DNA of 64,000 nucleotides, taken from contig NZ_CP109130.1 in assembly GCF_035917975.1 (NCBI RefSeq), positions 5,208,001 to 5,272,000 on the forward strand, read 5' to 3'. A model generated the notes under the pieces. That model was not told the DNA's origin and ran no database searches. It saw nothing but the letters and a program-made list of their open reading frames with translations. Source of the stretch: Streptosporangium sp. NBC_01756 (GTDB taxonomy: Bacteria > Actinomycetota > Actinomycetes > Streptosporangiales > Streptosporangiaceae). The position numbers were made by a program, and so were the translations under genes. Shown here one piece after another: positions 23,536-41,640 of the stretch; positions within the stretch are counted from its first letter, which is position 1; every line of letters starts with the position of its first letter.

Positions 23536-23579
23536 CAGAAAGAGCGGGTCCACCAGGTGCCGGTGGCCCGCTCTTTCTG
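23536..23579 (+). terminator. Terminator after rplL
   Basis: CAGAAAGAGCGGG (23536-23548) pairs with CCCGCTCTTTCTG (23567-23579), and the inner CCACC/GGTGG continues the stem past one bulged T. Confidence 0.85.
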
Positions 23580-23947
23580 CATGTCCGCGGTCTTTCGTCC
23601 TGGGGACCCGTGAACGGCTCCGTGCCGGTGCCAAACTCGCCGTGGGGCTCCTCTGGACGGCTCTGCGCCGGTGCCGGCTCTCCGCGTGATCTCTAGGACG
23701 GCTCCGTGCCGACGCCGGGCTCTCCGCGGGTGATTCCTCTGAACGGCGCTGTGCCGCTGCCGGGCCTTTCCTGTGCGGCCCGGGGTTTCTGTGCGGGGAG
23801 CCGGGCTGTGAGCGGTTCCGGAAAGCCTCCTGTGGCGGGCCGCGAGGCGGGTTATGATCCGGCAACCAGGGGCATATGGGCCCCGACGGCCGACGGCACG
23901 CGGTCACCGGTCGATGCACCGGGAGACCGCGCGACGGGAGACAACGC
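23580..23947. repeat. Non-coding gap with degenerate tandem repeats, 41-45-nt period
   Basis: Four imperfect copies beginning GRACGGCTCCGTGCCGGTGCC start near 23612, 23655, 23696 and 23741. The units also share GGCTCTCCGCG or GGGCTC. They fill the space after the rplL terminator. No open frame with a plausible start was found before the gene at 23948. Confidence 0.6.
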
Positions 23948-24454
23948 ATGGCGGTCAACGCTGCTCGGCCCTCTCGCCCGCTGAGGATCGCCGGACCGGC
24001 GCTGGGCGTGTTGATCGCGGCGCTGCTGGCCGCCGCCGTCTGGATCGGCGGGGACCTGCGTGACGCCCAGGCCGCGGCCGACGACCGCAGAGCGGCCGTT
24101 CAGGCGGCGGGGGTGCACGCGGTGGCACTGCTCTCGGTCAACCACCACAGCGCTGACGCGGATCTCAAACGAGTCCTGGACACCTCGACAGGGGCGGCCA
24201 GGGTGGCGTACGCCAGGAGCCTCGGTACGCTCAAAGCGGACGCGATCAAGAACAAGGCCCTCAGGACGGGCGCACTGCGTGCCTCCGGGATCGTCTCGCT
24301 GACCGGGAACACCGCCCGGGTGATGGTGGTGGGCGACGTGGTGACACGGCAGGACGGGAGCAAGAAGGCTCCACACGAACAGTTCTCCCGATGGAACATG
24401 GAAGTGACCAGGGTCGGCGGGATCTGGCTCGTGTCGAAGGCGGAGCTGGTCTGA
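23948..24454 (+). CDS. Mce-associated-type membrane protein
   Basis: 168 residues, ATG with GGGAGA upstream. A basic N-terminus (RPSRPLRIAGP) precedes one transmembrane helix (ALGVLIAALLAAAVWIGG). An extracytoplasmic domain follows, with VHAVALLSVNHHSADADLKR and the late segment NMEVTRVGGIWLVSKAELV. One helix followed by a small NTF2-like domain ending in W-L-V is the pattern of the accessory Mas (Mce-associated) proteins of actinobacterial lipid importers. The assignment is moderate. Its stop overlaps the next gene's ATG. Confidence 0.68.
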   Translation: MAVNAARPSRPLRIAGPALGVLIAALLAAAVWIGGDLRDAQAAADDRRAAVQAAGVHAVALLSVNHHSADADLKRVLDTSTGAARVAYARSLGTLKADAIKNKALRTGALRASGIVSLTGNTARVMVVGDVVTRQDGSKKAPHEQFSRWNMEVTRVGGIWLVSKAELV

Positions 24455-24966
24455 TGACACGCGCCTCCCTGCTGGTGACCGGGGTGCTCACCGCAGTGGC
24501 GTTCGCGCTCGCGGCCGCCGTCTGGGTCATGTACGCCGACCTGAGCCGGCTGCGCGGGGACGAGCGTGCCGGGCAGGAGGCGCTGACGGCGGCGCGCCTG
24601 GTCGCCCCCGACATGCTGTCATACGACTATCGCACGATCGAACAAGATTTCGCACGCGCCGCGGGATACACCACCGGCTCCCTCACGGAACACTACAGGC
24701 GGCTCGCCGCGGACTGGGCGCCGTCGGCCAAGGAGCAACGCACCGTGCGGCAGGTGACGGTCACCGGGGCCGCCGTGGAGTCGGCGGAGCCCAGCCGGGT
24801 CGAGGTGCTGCTGTTCACGGACACGAACACGGTGAAGTCTCCCGAGGGGGAGGAACCGCAGCACCAGATCAGCCAGAACCGGGCCCGGCTGCTCATGGTC
24901 AAGAAGGACGCGCGCTGGCTGGTGGCGGAACTCTCCACGCTGCTCGGAGACCCTCCGCCGGCCTAG
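24454..24966 (+). CDS. Mce-associated-type membrane protein, second of a pair
   Basis: 170 residues, start ATG overlapping the previous stop (TGATG), so translation is probably coupled. One N-terminal helix (SLLVTGVLTAVAFALAAAVWV) is followed by a domain with LSYDYRTIEQDFARAAGYTTG, then TVTGAAVES and a final MVKKDARWLVAELSTLL. The order matches its neighbour and the Mas family (small NTF2-like domain). The two are likely partners. No mce, yrbE or mceG gene lies in the window. Confidence 0.7.
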   Translation: MTRASLLVTGVLTAVAFALAAAVWVMYADLSRLRGDERAGQEALTAARLVAPDMLSYDYRTIEQDFARAAGYTTGSLTEHYRRLAADWAPSAKEQRTVRQVTVTGAAVESAEPSRVEVLLFTDTNTVKSPEGEEPQHQISQNRARLLMVKKDARWLVAELSTLLGDPPPA

Positions 24967-25275
24967 TCGGCGTGGCGGTTCCCCCAATTGTTGGCAAAGA
25001 GAGCGTTTGGGGTTGGCATGCCCATGGGTATATCAGCCACGGCAACGTCGATCGTCGGCCGGACCTCGGCTAGCGTTCGATCTGCCATGTGACTGAGCGT
25101 TAGCCACACCAGGTCGCGGGTATCGTCTTGGAGCCGGTGGTGTGCGCGGGTCATCCGGTGGGAAAACTCCCAGCGTCACGGCTGTTTCTCGGCCGAAATG
25201 TCGGGTCACGGGCTTGACGTTTCGGCGCTGACGGGCGATGCTGCGACCAACGTGGAGCATGCAGCGAGACTGAGG
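24967..25275. other. Gap upstream of rpoB with no confident gene
   Basis: This stretch is less GC-rich than its surroundings (for example CCCCCAATTGTTGGCAAAGA). A 63-codon minus-strand frame (24963-25154) exists but has no convincing ribosome-binding site or family features. The rpoB promoter follows. Confidence 0.5.
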
Positions 25276-25304
25276 TGGACAGGCGTGTGCCGTTCGGCTA
25301 CACT
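25276..25304 (+). promoter_or_regulatory. rpoB promoter
   Basis: TGGACA (25276-25281), 17-nt spacer, TACACT (25299-25304). The start would be near 25311, giving a leader of about 100 nt. It indicates that rpoBC has its own promoter, separate from rplJL. Confidence 0.7.
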
Positions 25305-25410
25305 GCCCCTTTGCGCTGCCCTTTGACGACCCGCTTCTTTTGGTGCTCTGATGCATGGTCGTCTGGCGTGCGTGTAGTCAGTCCGCCGCGAGCCCTCGGA
25401 AGGACATCTG

Positions 25411-28878
<3,468 letters not shown>

Positions 28879-28904
28879 TCGAGAAGCTGAGGAGGGGAAT
28901 ACAA

Positions 28905-32792
<3,888 letters not shown>

Positions 32793-32801
32793 GTGATCAC
32801 A

Positions 32802-32840
32802 GACGGCGCCCGGTCCCTCCGAGAGGGGCCGGGCGCCGTC
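32802..32840 (+). terminator. Terminator after rpoC
   Basis: GACGGCGCCCGG (32802-32813) pairs with CCGGGCGCCGTC (32829-32840), and inner CCCTC/GAGGG extends the stem. GTCTGTCCCG follows, with little T-run. Confidence 0.85.
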
Positions 32841-33045
32841 GTCTGTCCCGTACCCCCGGACCAGGTGGATCTTCTTGACCGGAACGTTGCGGTGAAAGCC
32901 GTGCCGTATTGAAGAGAACGGCCGGAGAAGTCCTCTGCGACAGGTAAACTTATTACGGACCCAGCAGCGGTCGGCCGGAAACCGATCGCGGGAGTCATGG
33001 CGCGGATGCGGCGCTCATCAGAGCGCTCGCCGGGGCGCAACCGTT
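32841..33045. other. Gap between rpoC terminator and rpsL promoter
   Basis: About 200 nt with no gene. A small AT-rich inverted repeat (GTAAACTTATTAC, 32944-32956) is the only notable feature. No promoter better than the one at 33046 was seen. Confidence 0.5.
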
Positions 33046-33074
33046 TTGACGTGTTGCGTTGGACTAGGTAGTCT
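33046..33074 (+). promoter_or_regulatory. rpsL operon promoter
   Basis: TTGACG (33046-33051), 17-nt spacer, TAGTCT (33069-33074). A 7-bp hairpin, GCCCATG-GCTT-CATGGGC (33085-33102), would lie at the very 5' end of the mRNA and could stabilise it. The leader to rpsL is about 240 nt. Confidence 0.75.
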
Positions 33075-33317
33075 TTCCCTTCGTGCCCATGGCTTCATGG
33101 GCTCTCATGCGTGCGTGTCGACAGATCCCCCCAGGGGGAGTCGGCAGAAGTGCCGTATGGCCTCCTCAGTTGGCCTGGCCGAGGATGTGGCGCGATATCA
33201 GCGCGACACGCCCGACCGCGTGGGTCGGAGGAGATGGAAAACCCGCAGGTCATGACACCGGCAGTGCCTGCAAAAGCACCAACATTCGAATCACCGGCAA
33301 GCATGAACGGAGACGCG

Positions 33318-33689
33318 GTGCCCACGATTCAGCAGCTGGTCCGCAAGGGCCGCCAGGACAAGGTCACCAAGACCAAGACCCCGGCGCTCAAGGCCAGCCC
33401 CCAGCGACGCGGCACCTGCATGCGCGTTTACACCACGACCCCCAAGAAGCCGAACTCCGCCCTCCGCAAGGTCGCGCGTGTCCGGCTCACCAACGGCATC
33501 GAGGTCACGGCCTACATCCCGGGTGTCGGCCACAACCTCCAGGAGCACTCCATCGTGCTCGTCCGCGGTGGTCGTGTGAAGGACCTGCCGGGTGTTCGCT
33601 ACAAGATCATCCGTGGCTCGCTGGACACCCAGGGTGTCCGCAACCGCAAGCAGGCCCGTAGCCGTTACGGCGCGAAGAAGGAGAAGTAA
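33318..33689 (+). CDS. rpsL: 30S ribosomal protein S12
   Basis: 123 residues. The start is GTG at 33318 ([12 protein letters not shown]) with GGAGA upstream, although the frame is open further 5'. The decoding-centre loops are wild type: [12 protein letters not shown] (Lys43) and [15 protein letters not shown] (Lys88), so no streptomycin-resistance change is visible. First gene of the str operon, 2 nt before rpsG. Confidence 0.98.
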   Translation: MPTIQQLVRKGRQDKVTKTKTPALKASPQRRGTCMRVYTTTPKKPNSALRKVARVRLTNGIEVTAYIPGVGHNLQEHSIVLVRGGRVKDLPGVRYKIIRGSLDTQGVRNRKQARSRYGAKKEK

Positions 33690-33691
33690 GA

Positions 33692-34162
33692 ATGCCTCGC
33701 AAGGGTTCTCCTGGCCGTCGTCAGCTCATGGCTGACCCGGTCCACAACTCGCCGCTGGTCACCGCGCTCATCAACAAGGTGCTCCTGGACGGCAAGCGCT
33801 CCATCGCGCAGTCCATCGTCTACGGCGCCCTTGAGGGTGCCAAGGAGAAGACCGGCAACGACCCGGTCGTCACCCTGAAGCGCGCGCTGGACAACGTCAA
33901 GCCCACCCTTGAGGTCCGCAGCCGCCGTGTCGGTGGCGCGACCTACCAGGTCCCGGTCGAGGTGCGCGCCTCGCGCAGCACCACCCTGGCCCTGCGCTGG
34001 CTGGTGCAGTACTCCCGCGCCCGCCGCGAGAAGACCATGACTGAGCGCCTCATGAACGAACTGCTCGACGCCAGCAACGGCCTCGGCGCAAGCGTCAAGA
34101 AGCGCGAGGACACCCACAAGATGGCCGAGTCCAACAAGGCCTTCGCCCACTACCGCTGGTAA
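33692..34162 (+). CDS. rpsG: 30S ribosomal protein S7
   Basis: 156 residues, the standard size, ATG start. [16 protein letters not shown] opens the protein; conserved [20 protein letters not shown] and the C-terminal [13 protein letters not shown] are present. S7 nucleates the 30S head and contacts the E site. It follows rpsL with almost no gap. Confidence 0.98.
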   Translation: MPRKGSPGRRQLMADPVHNSPLVTALINKVLLDGKRSIAQSIVYGALEGAKEKTGNDPVVTLKRALDNVKPTLEVRSRRVGGATYQVPVEVRASRSTTLALRWLVQYSRARREKTMTERLMNELLDASNGLGASVKKREDTHKMAESNKAFAHYRW

Positions 34163-34198
34163 CAGCGGGTTCGACGAGACGACGAGGACGCGAGAGAA

Positions 34199-36298
<2,100 letters not shown>

Positions 36299-36318
36299 GT
36301 CCGGTATCCATTCCGGTG

Positions 36319-36404
36319 GCGGGAAGGCGAGAAGATCGCCTTCCCGCGCCCGGAGGGGTGCGGGGCGGGAAGTCTCTCGCCGGCCGGTTCTGAAAGGACC
36401 GGCC
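36319..36404 (+). promoter_or_regulatory. Two hairpins in the fusA-tuf intercistronic region
   Basis: GCGGGAAGGCGA/TCGCCTTCCCGC with a 5-nt loop (36319-36347), and GGCCGGT/ACCGGCC (36382-36404). Neither has a T-run. They may be processing or stability elements, or partial terminators that let tuf be expressed separately. Confidence 0.5.
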
Positions 36405-36462
36405 TCCCCAAGCCCGAGTACGAAGACGCAAGTCAAGTCAGAATCTCTAAGGAGACAGAGCA

Positions 36463-37656
36463 GTGGCCAAGGCCAAGTTCGAGCGGACCAAGCCGCACGT
36501 AAACATCGGCACCATTGGACACATCGACCACGGCAAGACCACTCTGACCGCGGCGATCACCAAGGTGCTCCACGAGCGTTTCCCGAACCTCAACGAGGCG
36601 ACCCCGTTCGACAAGATCGACAAGGCGCCCGAGGAGAAGGCTCGTGGTATCACGATCTCCATCGCGCACGTCGAGTACCAGACCGAGCAGCGCCACTACG
36701 CTCACGTGGACTGCCCCGGTCACGCCGACTACGTGAAGAACATGATCACCGGTGCGGCTCAGATGGACGGCGCGATCCTCGTGGTCGCCGCCACCGACGG
36801 TCCGATGCCGCAGACGAAGGAGCACGTCCTCCTGGCTCGCCAGGTCGGCGTCCCCTACATCGTCGTCGCCCTGAACAAGGCCGACATGGTGGATGACGAG
36901 GAGATCCTGGAGCTCGTCGAGCTCGAGGTCCGCGAGCTCCTCTCCGCCCAGGAGTTCCCCGGTGACGACCTGCCGGTCGTTCGCGTCTCGGCGCTGAAGG
37001 CGCTCGAGGGCGACGAGAAGTGGGGCGACAGCATCATCGAGCTCATGACCGCTGTGGACGAGAACGTCCCGCAGCCGGCTCGTGAGACCGACAAGCCGTT
37101 CCTCATGCCGATCGAGGACGTCTTCTCGATCACCGGTCGTGGCACCGTCGTCACCGGTCGTATCGAGCGTGGCATCGTCAAGGTCAACGAGACCGTCGAC
37201 ATCATCGGCATCAAGGACACCAAGACCACCACCACGGTCACCGGTGTCGAGATGTTCCGCAAGCTGCTCGACGAGGGTCAGGCGGGCGACAACGTCGGTC
37301 TGCTCCTCCGCGGCATCAAGCGCGAGGACGTCGAGCGCGGCCAGTGCATCATCAAGCCGGGCACGACCACCCCGCACACCGAGTTCGAGGCTCAGGTTTA
37401 CATCCTGTCGAAGGACGAGGGCGGTCGCCACACCCCGTTCTTCAACAACTACCGTCCGCAGTTCTACTTCCGTACGACTGACGTGACCGGTGTTGTGAAC
37501 CTGCCCGAGGGCACCGAGATGGTCATGCCCGGTGACAACACCGAGATGAGCGTCTCGCTGATCCAGCCCATCGCGATGGAGGACGGTCTCAAGTTCGCCA
37601 TCCGCGAGGGTGGCCGCACCGTCGGTGCGGGTCGAGTGACCAAGATCATCAAGTAG
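36463..37656 (+). CDS. tuf: Elongation factor Tu
   Basis: 397 residues, GTG start with AAGGAGA upstream. GTP motifs are [19 protein letters not shown] and NKADMVD; domains II and III are complete, with [13 protein letters not shown] and [18 protein letters not shown]. It delivers aminoacyl-tRNA to the ribosome. Residues linked to kirromycin or GE2270A resistance look ordinary, so this is a sensitive-type EF-Tu as far as I can see. Confidence 0.99.
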   Translation: MAKAKFERTKPHVNIGTIGHIDHGKTTLTAAITKVLHERFPNLNEATPFDKIDKAPEEKARGITISIAHVEYQTEQRHYAHVDCPGHADYVKNMITGAAQMDGAILVVAATDGPMPQTKEHVLLARQVGVPYIVVALNKADMVDDEEILELVELEVRELLSAQEFPGDDLPVVRVSALKALEGDEKWGDSIIELMTAVDENVPQPARETDKPFLMPIEDVFSITGRGTVVTGRIERGIVKVNETVDIIGIKDTKTTTTVTGVEMFRKLLDEGQAGDNVGLLLRGIKREDVERGQCIIKPGTTTPHTEFEAQVYILSKDEGGRHTPFFNNYRPQFYFRTTDVTGVVNLPEGTEMVMPGDNTEMSVSLIQPIAMEDGLKFAIREGGRTVGAGRVTKIIK

Positions 37657-37667
37657 TACCATCGCGG

Positions 37668-37704
37668 GTGGCGGCCGGCCCTCATCAGAAGGACCGGCCG
37701 CCAC
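37668..37704 (+). terminator. Hairpin after tuf
   Basis: GTGGCGGCCGG (37668-37678) pairs exactly with CCGGCCGCCAC (37694-37704) around a 15-nt loop. No T-run follows. Confidence 0.65.
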
Positions 37705-37758
37705 GCCACGAGGGGGCTCATGCCGTACGGCATGCACCTCCGGCACCATCCCCACGAA

Positions 37759-37815
37759 CCGTGATCTCGCAGTTGGTTCGGCCGCACGGTGACCGAAGTA
37801 ACTGCCAGATCACGG
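37759..37815. repeat. 57-nt nested inverted repeat between tuf and rpsJ
   Basis: Three stacked arms pair in order: CCGTGATCT/AGATCACGG, GCAGTT/AACTGC and TTCGG/CCGAA. They are separated by a C-C mismatch and a GG/GT internal loop, around an 11-nt apical loop. Twenty base pairs of symmetric structure is far more than chance. No T-run follows on either strand. It lies 182 nt before rpsJ. Confidence 0.8.
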
Positions 37816-37858
37816 AAGAAAGCGCAGACGGACAGCGTCTGCTACGTGGGGCGCGGAA

Positions 37859-37936
37859 GAGGAAGCCGAGCCTGCGAACGGCGGGGACGTCCATGACGGC
37901 CCCACAGGTCACAGGTGAGACGGACTCGACCAACAC
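37859..37936 (+). promoter_or_regulatory. Duplicated 78-nt leader element, copy 1 (upstream of rpsJ)
   Basis: Starts GAGGAAGCCGAGCC and ends with a block containing GAGACGGACTCGACC and ACAC. The same two blocks at the same 58-nt offset recur at 41183-41260 before rplV, without gaps. The middle 40 nt differ. Copy 1 ends 60 nt before the rpsJ ATG. Confidence 0.65.
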
Positions 37937-37996
37937 ACAGCGGCAACAGGCCGCACGTAACTTTTTCAGACGACAGCGAAGGACACCGAGGCCATT

Positions 37997-38305
37997 ATGG
38001 CGGGACAGAAGATCCGCATCCGGCTCAAGGCCTATGATCACGAGGTCATCGACAGCTCGGCCAAGAAGATCGTCGAGACGGTGACGCGGACTGGCGCGAA
38101 GGTCGCAGGCCCGGTGCCGCTGCCGACCGAGAAGAACGTGTACTGCGTCATCCGCTCGCCGCACAAGTACAAGGACAGCCGCGAGCACTTTGAGATGCGC
38201 ACGCACAAGCGGCTGATTGACATCATCGACCCGACGCCGAAGACGGTCGACTCGCTCATGCGACTCGACCTCCCCGCTGGCGTTGACATCTCGATCAAGC
38301 TCTGA
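37997..38305 (+). CDS. rpsJ: 30S ribosomal protein S10
   Basis: 102 residues, ATG start. [19 protein letters not shown] and [20 protein letters not shown] are signature S10 segments. S10 is also NusE, a partner of NusB/NusG in antitermination. It is the first gene of an 11-gene S10 operon, behind a 340-nt leader region holding a large hairpin and a duplicated element. Confidence 0.98.
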   Translation: MAGQKIRIRLKAYDHEVIDSSAKKIVETVTRTGAKVAGPVPLPTEKNVYCVIRSPHKYKDSREHFEMRTHKRLIDIIDPTPKTVDSLMRLDLPAGVDISIKL

Positions 38306-38319
38306 GGGAACGCACTGAC

Positions 38320-38973
38320 ATGGCTAAGCAGATCAAGGGCGTCCTGGGCAAGAAGCTCGGCATGACCCAGGTCTTCGACGCGGACAACCGGATGGTCCCG
38401 GTGACCGTCGTCGAGGCCGGTCCGTGCGTCGTGACCCGCGTCCGCACCCCCGAGAAGGACGGCTACTCCGCCGTACAGCTCGGCTTCGGGCAGGTCGACC
38501 CGCGGAAGGTCAACAAGCCGCTCGGCGACTACCTGCGCAAGCACGACATCACCCCGCGCCGTTACTTCACGGAGATCCGTACGGACGACGCGAGCGACTA
38601 CACCCTGGGCCAGGAGCTCCTCGCCGACACCTTCGAGGCCGGCCAGTTCGTCGACGTGACGGGCAAGAGCAAGGGCAAGGGTTTCGCCGGTGTCATGAAG
38701 CGTCACGGCTTCAAGGGCCTGGGCGCCGGACACGGCGTGCAGCGCAAGCACCGTTCGCCGGGTTCCATCGGTGGCTGCGCCACCCCGGGCCGTGTTTTCA
38801 AGGGCATGCGCATGGCCGGCCGGATGGGTAACGTCCGCACCACCATCCAGAGTCTCAAGGTCCACGCCGTGGACGCCGAGAAGGGCCTCATCCTGATCAA
38901 GGGTGCGATCCCCGGCGCCAACGGCAGCCTGGTTCTCGTCCGTACCGCTGCCAAGAAGGGGGCTGCCAAGTGA
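38320..38973 (+). CDS. rplC: 50S ribosomal protein L3
   Basis: 217 residues. [14 protein letters not shown] opens the protein; the central [20 protein letters not shown] loop reaches toward the peptidyl-transferase centre. One of the first proteins in 50S assembly. Its end overlaps the rplD start by 4 nt. Confidence 0.98.
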   Translation: MAKQIKGVLGKKLGMTQVFDADNRMVPVTVVEAGPCVVTRVRTPEKDGYSAVQLGFGQVDPRKVNKPLGDYLRKHDITPRRYFTEIRTDDASDYTLGQELLADTFEAGQFVDVTGKSKGKGFAGVMKRHGFKGLGAGHGVQRKHRSPGSIGGCATPGRVFKGMRMAGRMGNVRTTIQSLKVHAVDAEKGLILIKGAIPGANGSLVLVRTAAKKGAAK

Positions 38974-39617
38974 GCACCATTGACGTCCTCGACGTGAGCG
39001 GAGCGAAGACCGGCACCGTCGACCTGCCCGGCGACGTCTTCGGCGCCAAGGTCAACATTCCACTGATCCACCAGGTCGTCGTGGCCCAGCTCGCCGCTCG
39101 CCGGCAGGGCACTCACAAGGCCAAGACCCGTGGTGAGGTCAGGGGTGGTGGCAAGAAGCCGTACCGCCAGAAGGGCACCGGCCGCGCCCGTCAGGGTTCG
39201 ACCCGCGCTCCGCAGTTCGCCGGTGGTGGCACCGTCCACGGTCCGCTTCCCCGGGACTACGCCCAGAAGACCCCCAAGAAGATGAAGGCCGCCGCCCTGC
39301 GTGGCGCCCTCTCCGACCGGGCAGCCGGTGGCCGCGTTCACGTGGTCAGCGCTCTGGTCCAGGGTGAGACCCCGAAGACCAAGGCGGCTCTCGAGTCGCT
39401 GCGGAAGATCACGCAGACCCGTAGCGTCCTCGTCGTCGTCGACGAGGGTGACGAGCTCACCTGGCTGAGCCTGCGTAACGCTCCCGAGGTCCACCTGTTG
39501 GACGCCGGTCAGCTGAACACCTACGACGTGCTCTGCTACGACGACGTCGTTTTCACTCAGGCGGCGTACGACCAGGTCGTCACGCGTCTGAGCAAGAGCG
39601 GGAAGGAAGACGCCTGA
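38970..39617 (+). CDS. rplD: 50S ribosomal protein L4
   Basis: 215 residues, GTG start overlapping rplC. The tunnel-lining loop ([20 protein letters not shown]) is intact with no macrolide-resistance-type deletion. In E. coli L4 also represses the S10 operon; whether it does so here is unknown, though the rpsJ leader is strongly structured. Confidence 0.98.
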   Translation: MSTIDVLDVSGAKTGTVDLPGDVFGAKVNIPLIHQVVVAQLAARRQGTHKAKTRGEVRGGGKKPYRQKGTGRARQGSTRAPQFAGGGTVHGPLPRDYAQKTPKKMKAAALRGALSDRAAGGRVHVVSALVQGETPKTKAALESLRKITQTRSVLVVVDEGDELTWLSLRNAPEVHLLDAGQLNTYDVLCYDDVVFTQAAYDQVVTRLSKSGKEDA

Positions 39618-39955
39618 TGGAGAAGCTCGCCGACCCGCGCAAGAAGACCCCGAGGGTGAAGGTAACCGATCCCCGGGACGTCATCGTCAAGCCGGTTGTC
39701 TCCGAGAAGAGCTACGGCCTGATCGACGAGCACAACAAGTACACGTTCCTGGTGCAGAAGACGGCTAACAAGACGCAGGTCAAGATTGCCATCGAGCAGA
39801 TCTTCGGTGTCAAGGTGGCCAGCGTCAACACCATCAACCGCCAGGGCAAGCGCAAGCGGACCAAGGCCGGTTACGGCCAGCGTCCCAGCACCAAGCGCGC
39901 GATCGTGAGCCTGGTTGAGGGCGACCGGATCGACATTTTCGGCCAGGTCGGCTGA
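39617..39955 (+). CDS. rplW: 50S ribosomal protein L23
   Basis: 112 residues, ATG overlapping the rplD stop. The first about 20 residues are a basic extension; then [15 protein letters not shown] and [20 protein letters not shown] are family signatures. L23 sits at the tunnel exit and docks trigger factor and SRP. Confidence 0.97.
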   Translation: MEKLADPRKKTPRVKVTDPRDVIVKPVVSEKSYGLIDEHNKYTFLVQKTANKTQVKIAIEQIFGVKVASVNTINRQGKRKRTKAGYGQRPSTKRAIVSLVEGDRIDIFGQVG

Positions 39956-39981
39956 CCCGCTCGCCAAGTAACAGGGAGAAC

Positions 39982-40005
39982 GCCCCTCGCCGGGAGGCGA
40001 GGGGC
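39982..40005 (+). promoter_or_regulatory. Intercistronic hairpin rplW-rplB
   Basis: GCCCCTCGCC-GGGA-GGCGAGGGGC, a 10-bp perfect stem with a GNRA-type tetraloop. No T-run; 39 nt before rplB. Confidence 0.6.
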
Positions 40006-40043
40006 ATTCGACCGGATTAACCGACGAAGGATGAACGAAAAAG

Positions 40044-40880
40044 ATGGGCATCCGTAAACTCAAGCCGACGACCCCGGGTCGCCGCGGCGCCAGTGTCTCG
40101 GACTTCTCCGAGATCACGCGCAGCACGCCCGAGAAGTCGCTGCTTGCACCCCTGCACAGCAAGGGTGGCCGTAACGTCCACGGCCGGGTCACCACCCGCC
40201 ACCAGGGTGGCGGGCACAAGCGTGCCTACCGGATCATCGACTTCCGGCGCCACGACAAGGACGGGGTTCCGGCGAAGGTCGCTCACATCGAGTACGACCC
40301 GAACCGCACCTCCCGCATTGCTCTGCTGCACTACGCCGACGGGGAGAAGCGCTACATCCTCTGCCCGACCGGCCTCAAGCAGGGCGACCTGATCGAGAAC
40401 GGCCCCACGGCCGACATCAAGCCGGGTAACTGCCTCCCGCTGCGCAACATCCCGACCGGTACCTTCATCCACGCGGTGGAGCTCCGTCCGGGCGGCGGCG
40501 CCAAGCTGGGCCGGTCCGCCGGTGCGCAGATCCAGCTGCTCGCCAAGGAGGGCCAGTACGCCACGCTGCGTATGCCGTCCGGCGAAATGCGCCAGGTCGA
40601 CGTCCGCTGCCGGGCCTCCATCGGCCAGGTCGGCAACGCCGAGCAGGCCAACATCAACTGGGGTAAGGCCGGCCGTATGCGGTGGAAGGGCAAGCGCCCC
40701 ACCGTCCGCGGTGTCGCGATGAACCCGGTCGACCACCCGCACGGTGGTGGTGAGGGTAAGACCTCCGGTGGTCGTCACCCCGTCAACCCCAAGGGCAAGC
40801 CCGAGGGACGTACTCGTGCGGCGAACAAGGCCAGCGACCGGCTGATCATCCGTCGTCGGACCAAGCGGAAGAAGCGGTAG
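40044..40880 (+). CDS. rplB: 50S ribosomal protein L2
   Basis: 278 residues, ATG start. The conserved C-terminal [20 protein letters not shown], including the His important for peptidyl transfer, is intact. L2 is a primary 23S rRNA binder joining the subunits. Follows a hairpin after rplW. Confidence 0.98.
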   Translation: MGIRKLKPTTPGRRGASVSDFSEITRSTPEKSLLAPLHSKGGRNVHGRVTTRHQGGGHKRAYRIIDFRRHDKDGVPAKVAHIEYDPNRTSRIALLHYADGEKRYILCPTGLKQGDLIENGPTADIKPGNCLPLRNIPTGTFIHAVELRPGGGAKLGRSAGAQIQLLAKEGQYATLRMPSGEMRQVDVRCRASIGQVGNAEQANINWGKAGRMRWKGKRPTVRGVAMNPVDHPHGGGEGKTSGGRHPVNPKGKPEGRTRAANKASDRLIIRRRTKRKKR

Positions 40881-40891
40881 GAGCAGCCAAA

Positions 40892-41170
40892 ATGCCACGT
40901 AGCCTTAAGAAGGGTCCCTTCGTGGACGATCACCTTCAGAAGAAGGTGGATGTCCAGAACGAGAAGGGCACCAAGAACGTCATCAAGACGTGGTCGCGGC
41001 GCTCCATGATCGTTCCCGACATGCTCGGTCACACGATCGCCGTTCACGACGGCCGTAAGCACGTCCCGGTGTTCGTCACCGAGTCGATGATCGGTCACAA
41101 GCTCGGGGAGTTCGCGCCGACGCGGACCTTCCGCAGCCACGTCAAGGAAGACCGCCGCAGCCGGCGGTAA
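40892..41170 (+). CDS. rpsS: 30S ribosomal protein S19
   Basis: 92 residues. [19 protein letters not shown], then [20 protein letters not shown] and [14 protein letters not shown], are diagnostic. S19 pairs with S13 in the 30S head. A 116-nt gap with the second copy of the leader element follows. Confidence 0.98.
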   Translation: MPRSLKKGPFVDDHLQKKVDVQNEKGTKNVIKTWSRRSMIVPDMLGHTIAVHDGRKHVPVFVTESMIGHKLGEFAPTRTFRSHVKEDRRSRR

Positions 41171-41182
41171 GCGCCTTAGGGC

Positions 41183-41260
41183 GAGGAAGTCGAGCCGGGG
41201 ACGGGTCGGAAGGCGGAAGCCGTACCGGCCGGTGCAAGGCGAGACGGACTCGACCCACAC
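41183..41260 (+). promoter_or_regulatory. Duplicated 78-nt leader element, copy 2 (upstream of rplV)
   Basis: Starts GAGGAAGTCGAGCC and ends with GAGACGGACTCGACC plus CACAC. In this copy GTCGAG in the first block is the exact complement of CTCGAC in the last block, so the ends can form a closing stem. It matches copy 1 at 37859 with identical spacing. It ends 26 nt before the rplV ATG. Confidence 0.65.
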
Positions 41261-41286
41261 GAAGCAGAAGGTAAGAGGAGTAAGCG

Positions 41287-41640
41287 ATGGAAGCCAGGGC
41301 TCAGGTGCGGTTCGCGCGCCACACGCCCATGAAGGCCCGCCGTGTGGTGGACCTCATTCGCGGGCTGCCCGCTTCGGAGGCGCAGGCCGTGCTGCAGTTC
41401 GCTCCCCAGTCGGCGAGCGAGACCGTGTACAAGGTGCTGTCCAGCGCCATTGCCAACGCGGAGCACAACTTCAAGCTCGACCGCGGCACGCTCTTCGTGA
41501 GCCGTGCCTGGGTCGATGAGGGCCCGACGCTGAAGCGGTTCCGTCCCCGCGCTCAGGGTCGTGCCTATCGGATCAACAAGCGGACGAGCCACATCACCGT
41601 GATCGTGGAGTCCCGCGAGCCGAAGGGGAGGACCCGCTAG
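41287..41640 (+). CDS. rplV: 50S ribosomal protein L22
   Basis: 117 residues, ATG with AAGAGGAG upstream. [20 protein letters not shown] and the C-terminal tunnel hairpin ([20 protein letters not shown]) are clear; no tunnel-loop deletion of the macrolide-resistance type. Ends one base into rpsC. Confidence 0.98.
   Translation: MEARAQVRFARHTPMKARRVVDLIRGLPASEAQAVLQFAPQSASETVYKVLSSAIANAEHNFKLDRGTLFVSRAWVDEGPTLKRFRPRAQGRAYRINKRTSHITVIVESREPKGRTR

Noticed and set aside
24963-25154. 63-codon minus-strand frame upstream of rpoB
   Set aside because: It has no clear ribosome-binding site, no family features and only moderate length. It could be real, but I cannot support it.
33318-33689. Possible streptomycin-resistance change in S12
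   Set aside because: Lys43 and Lys88 equivalents are both wild type.
36463-37656. Possible kirromycin or GE2270A-resistant EF-Tu, as found in some producers of this order
   Set aside because: The domain II and domain I-III interface segments ([26 protein letters not shown]) look ordinary.
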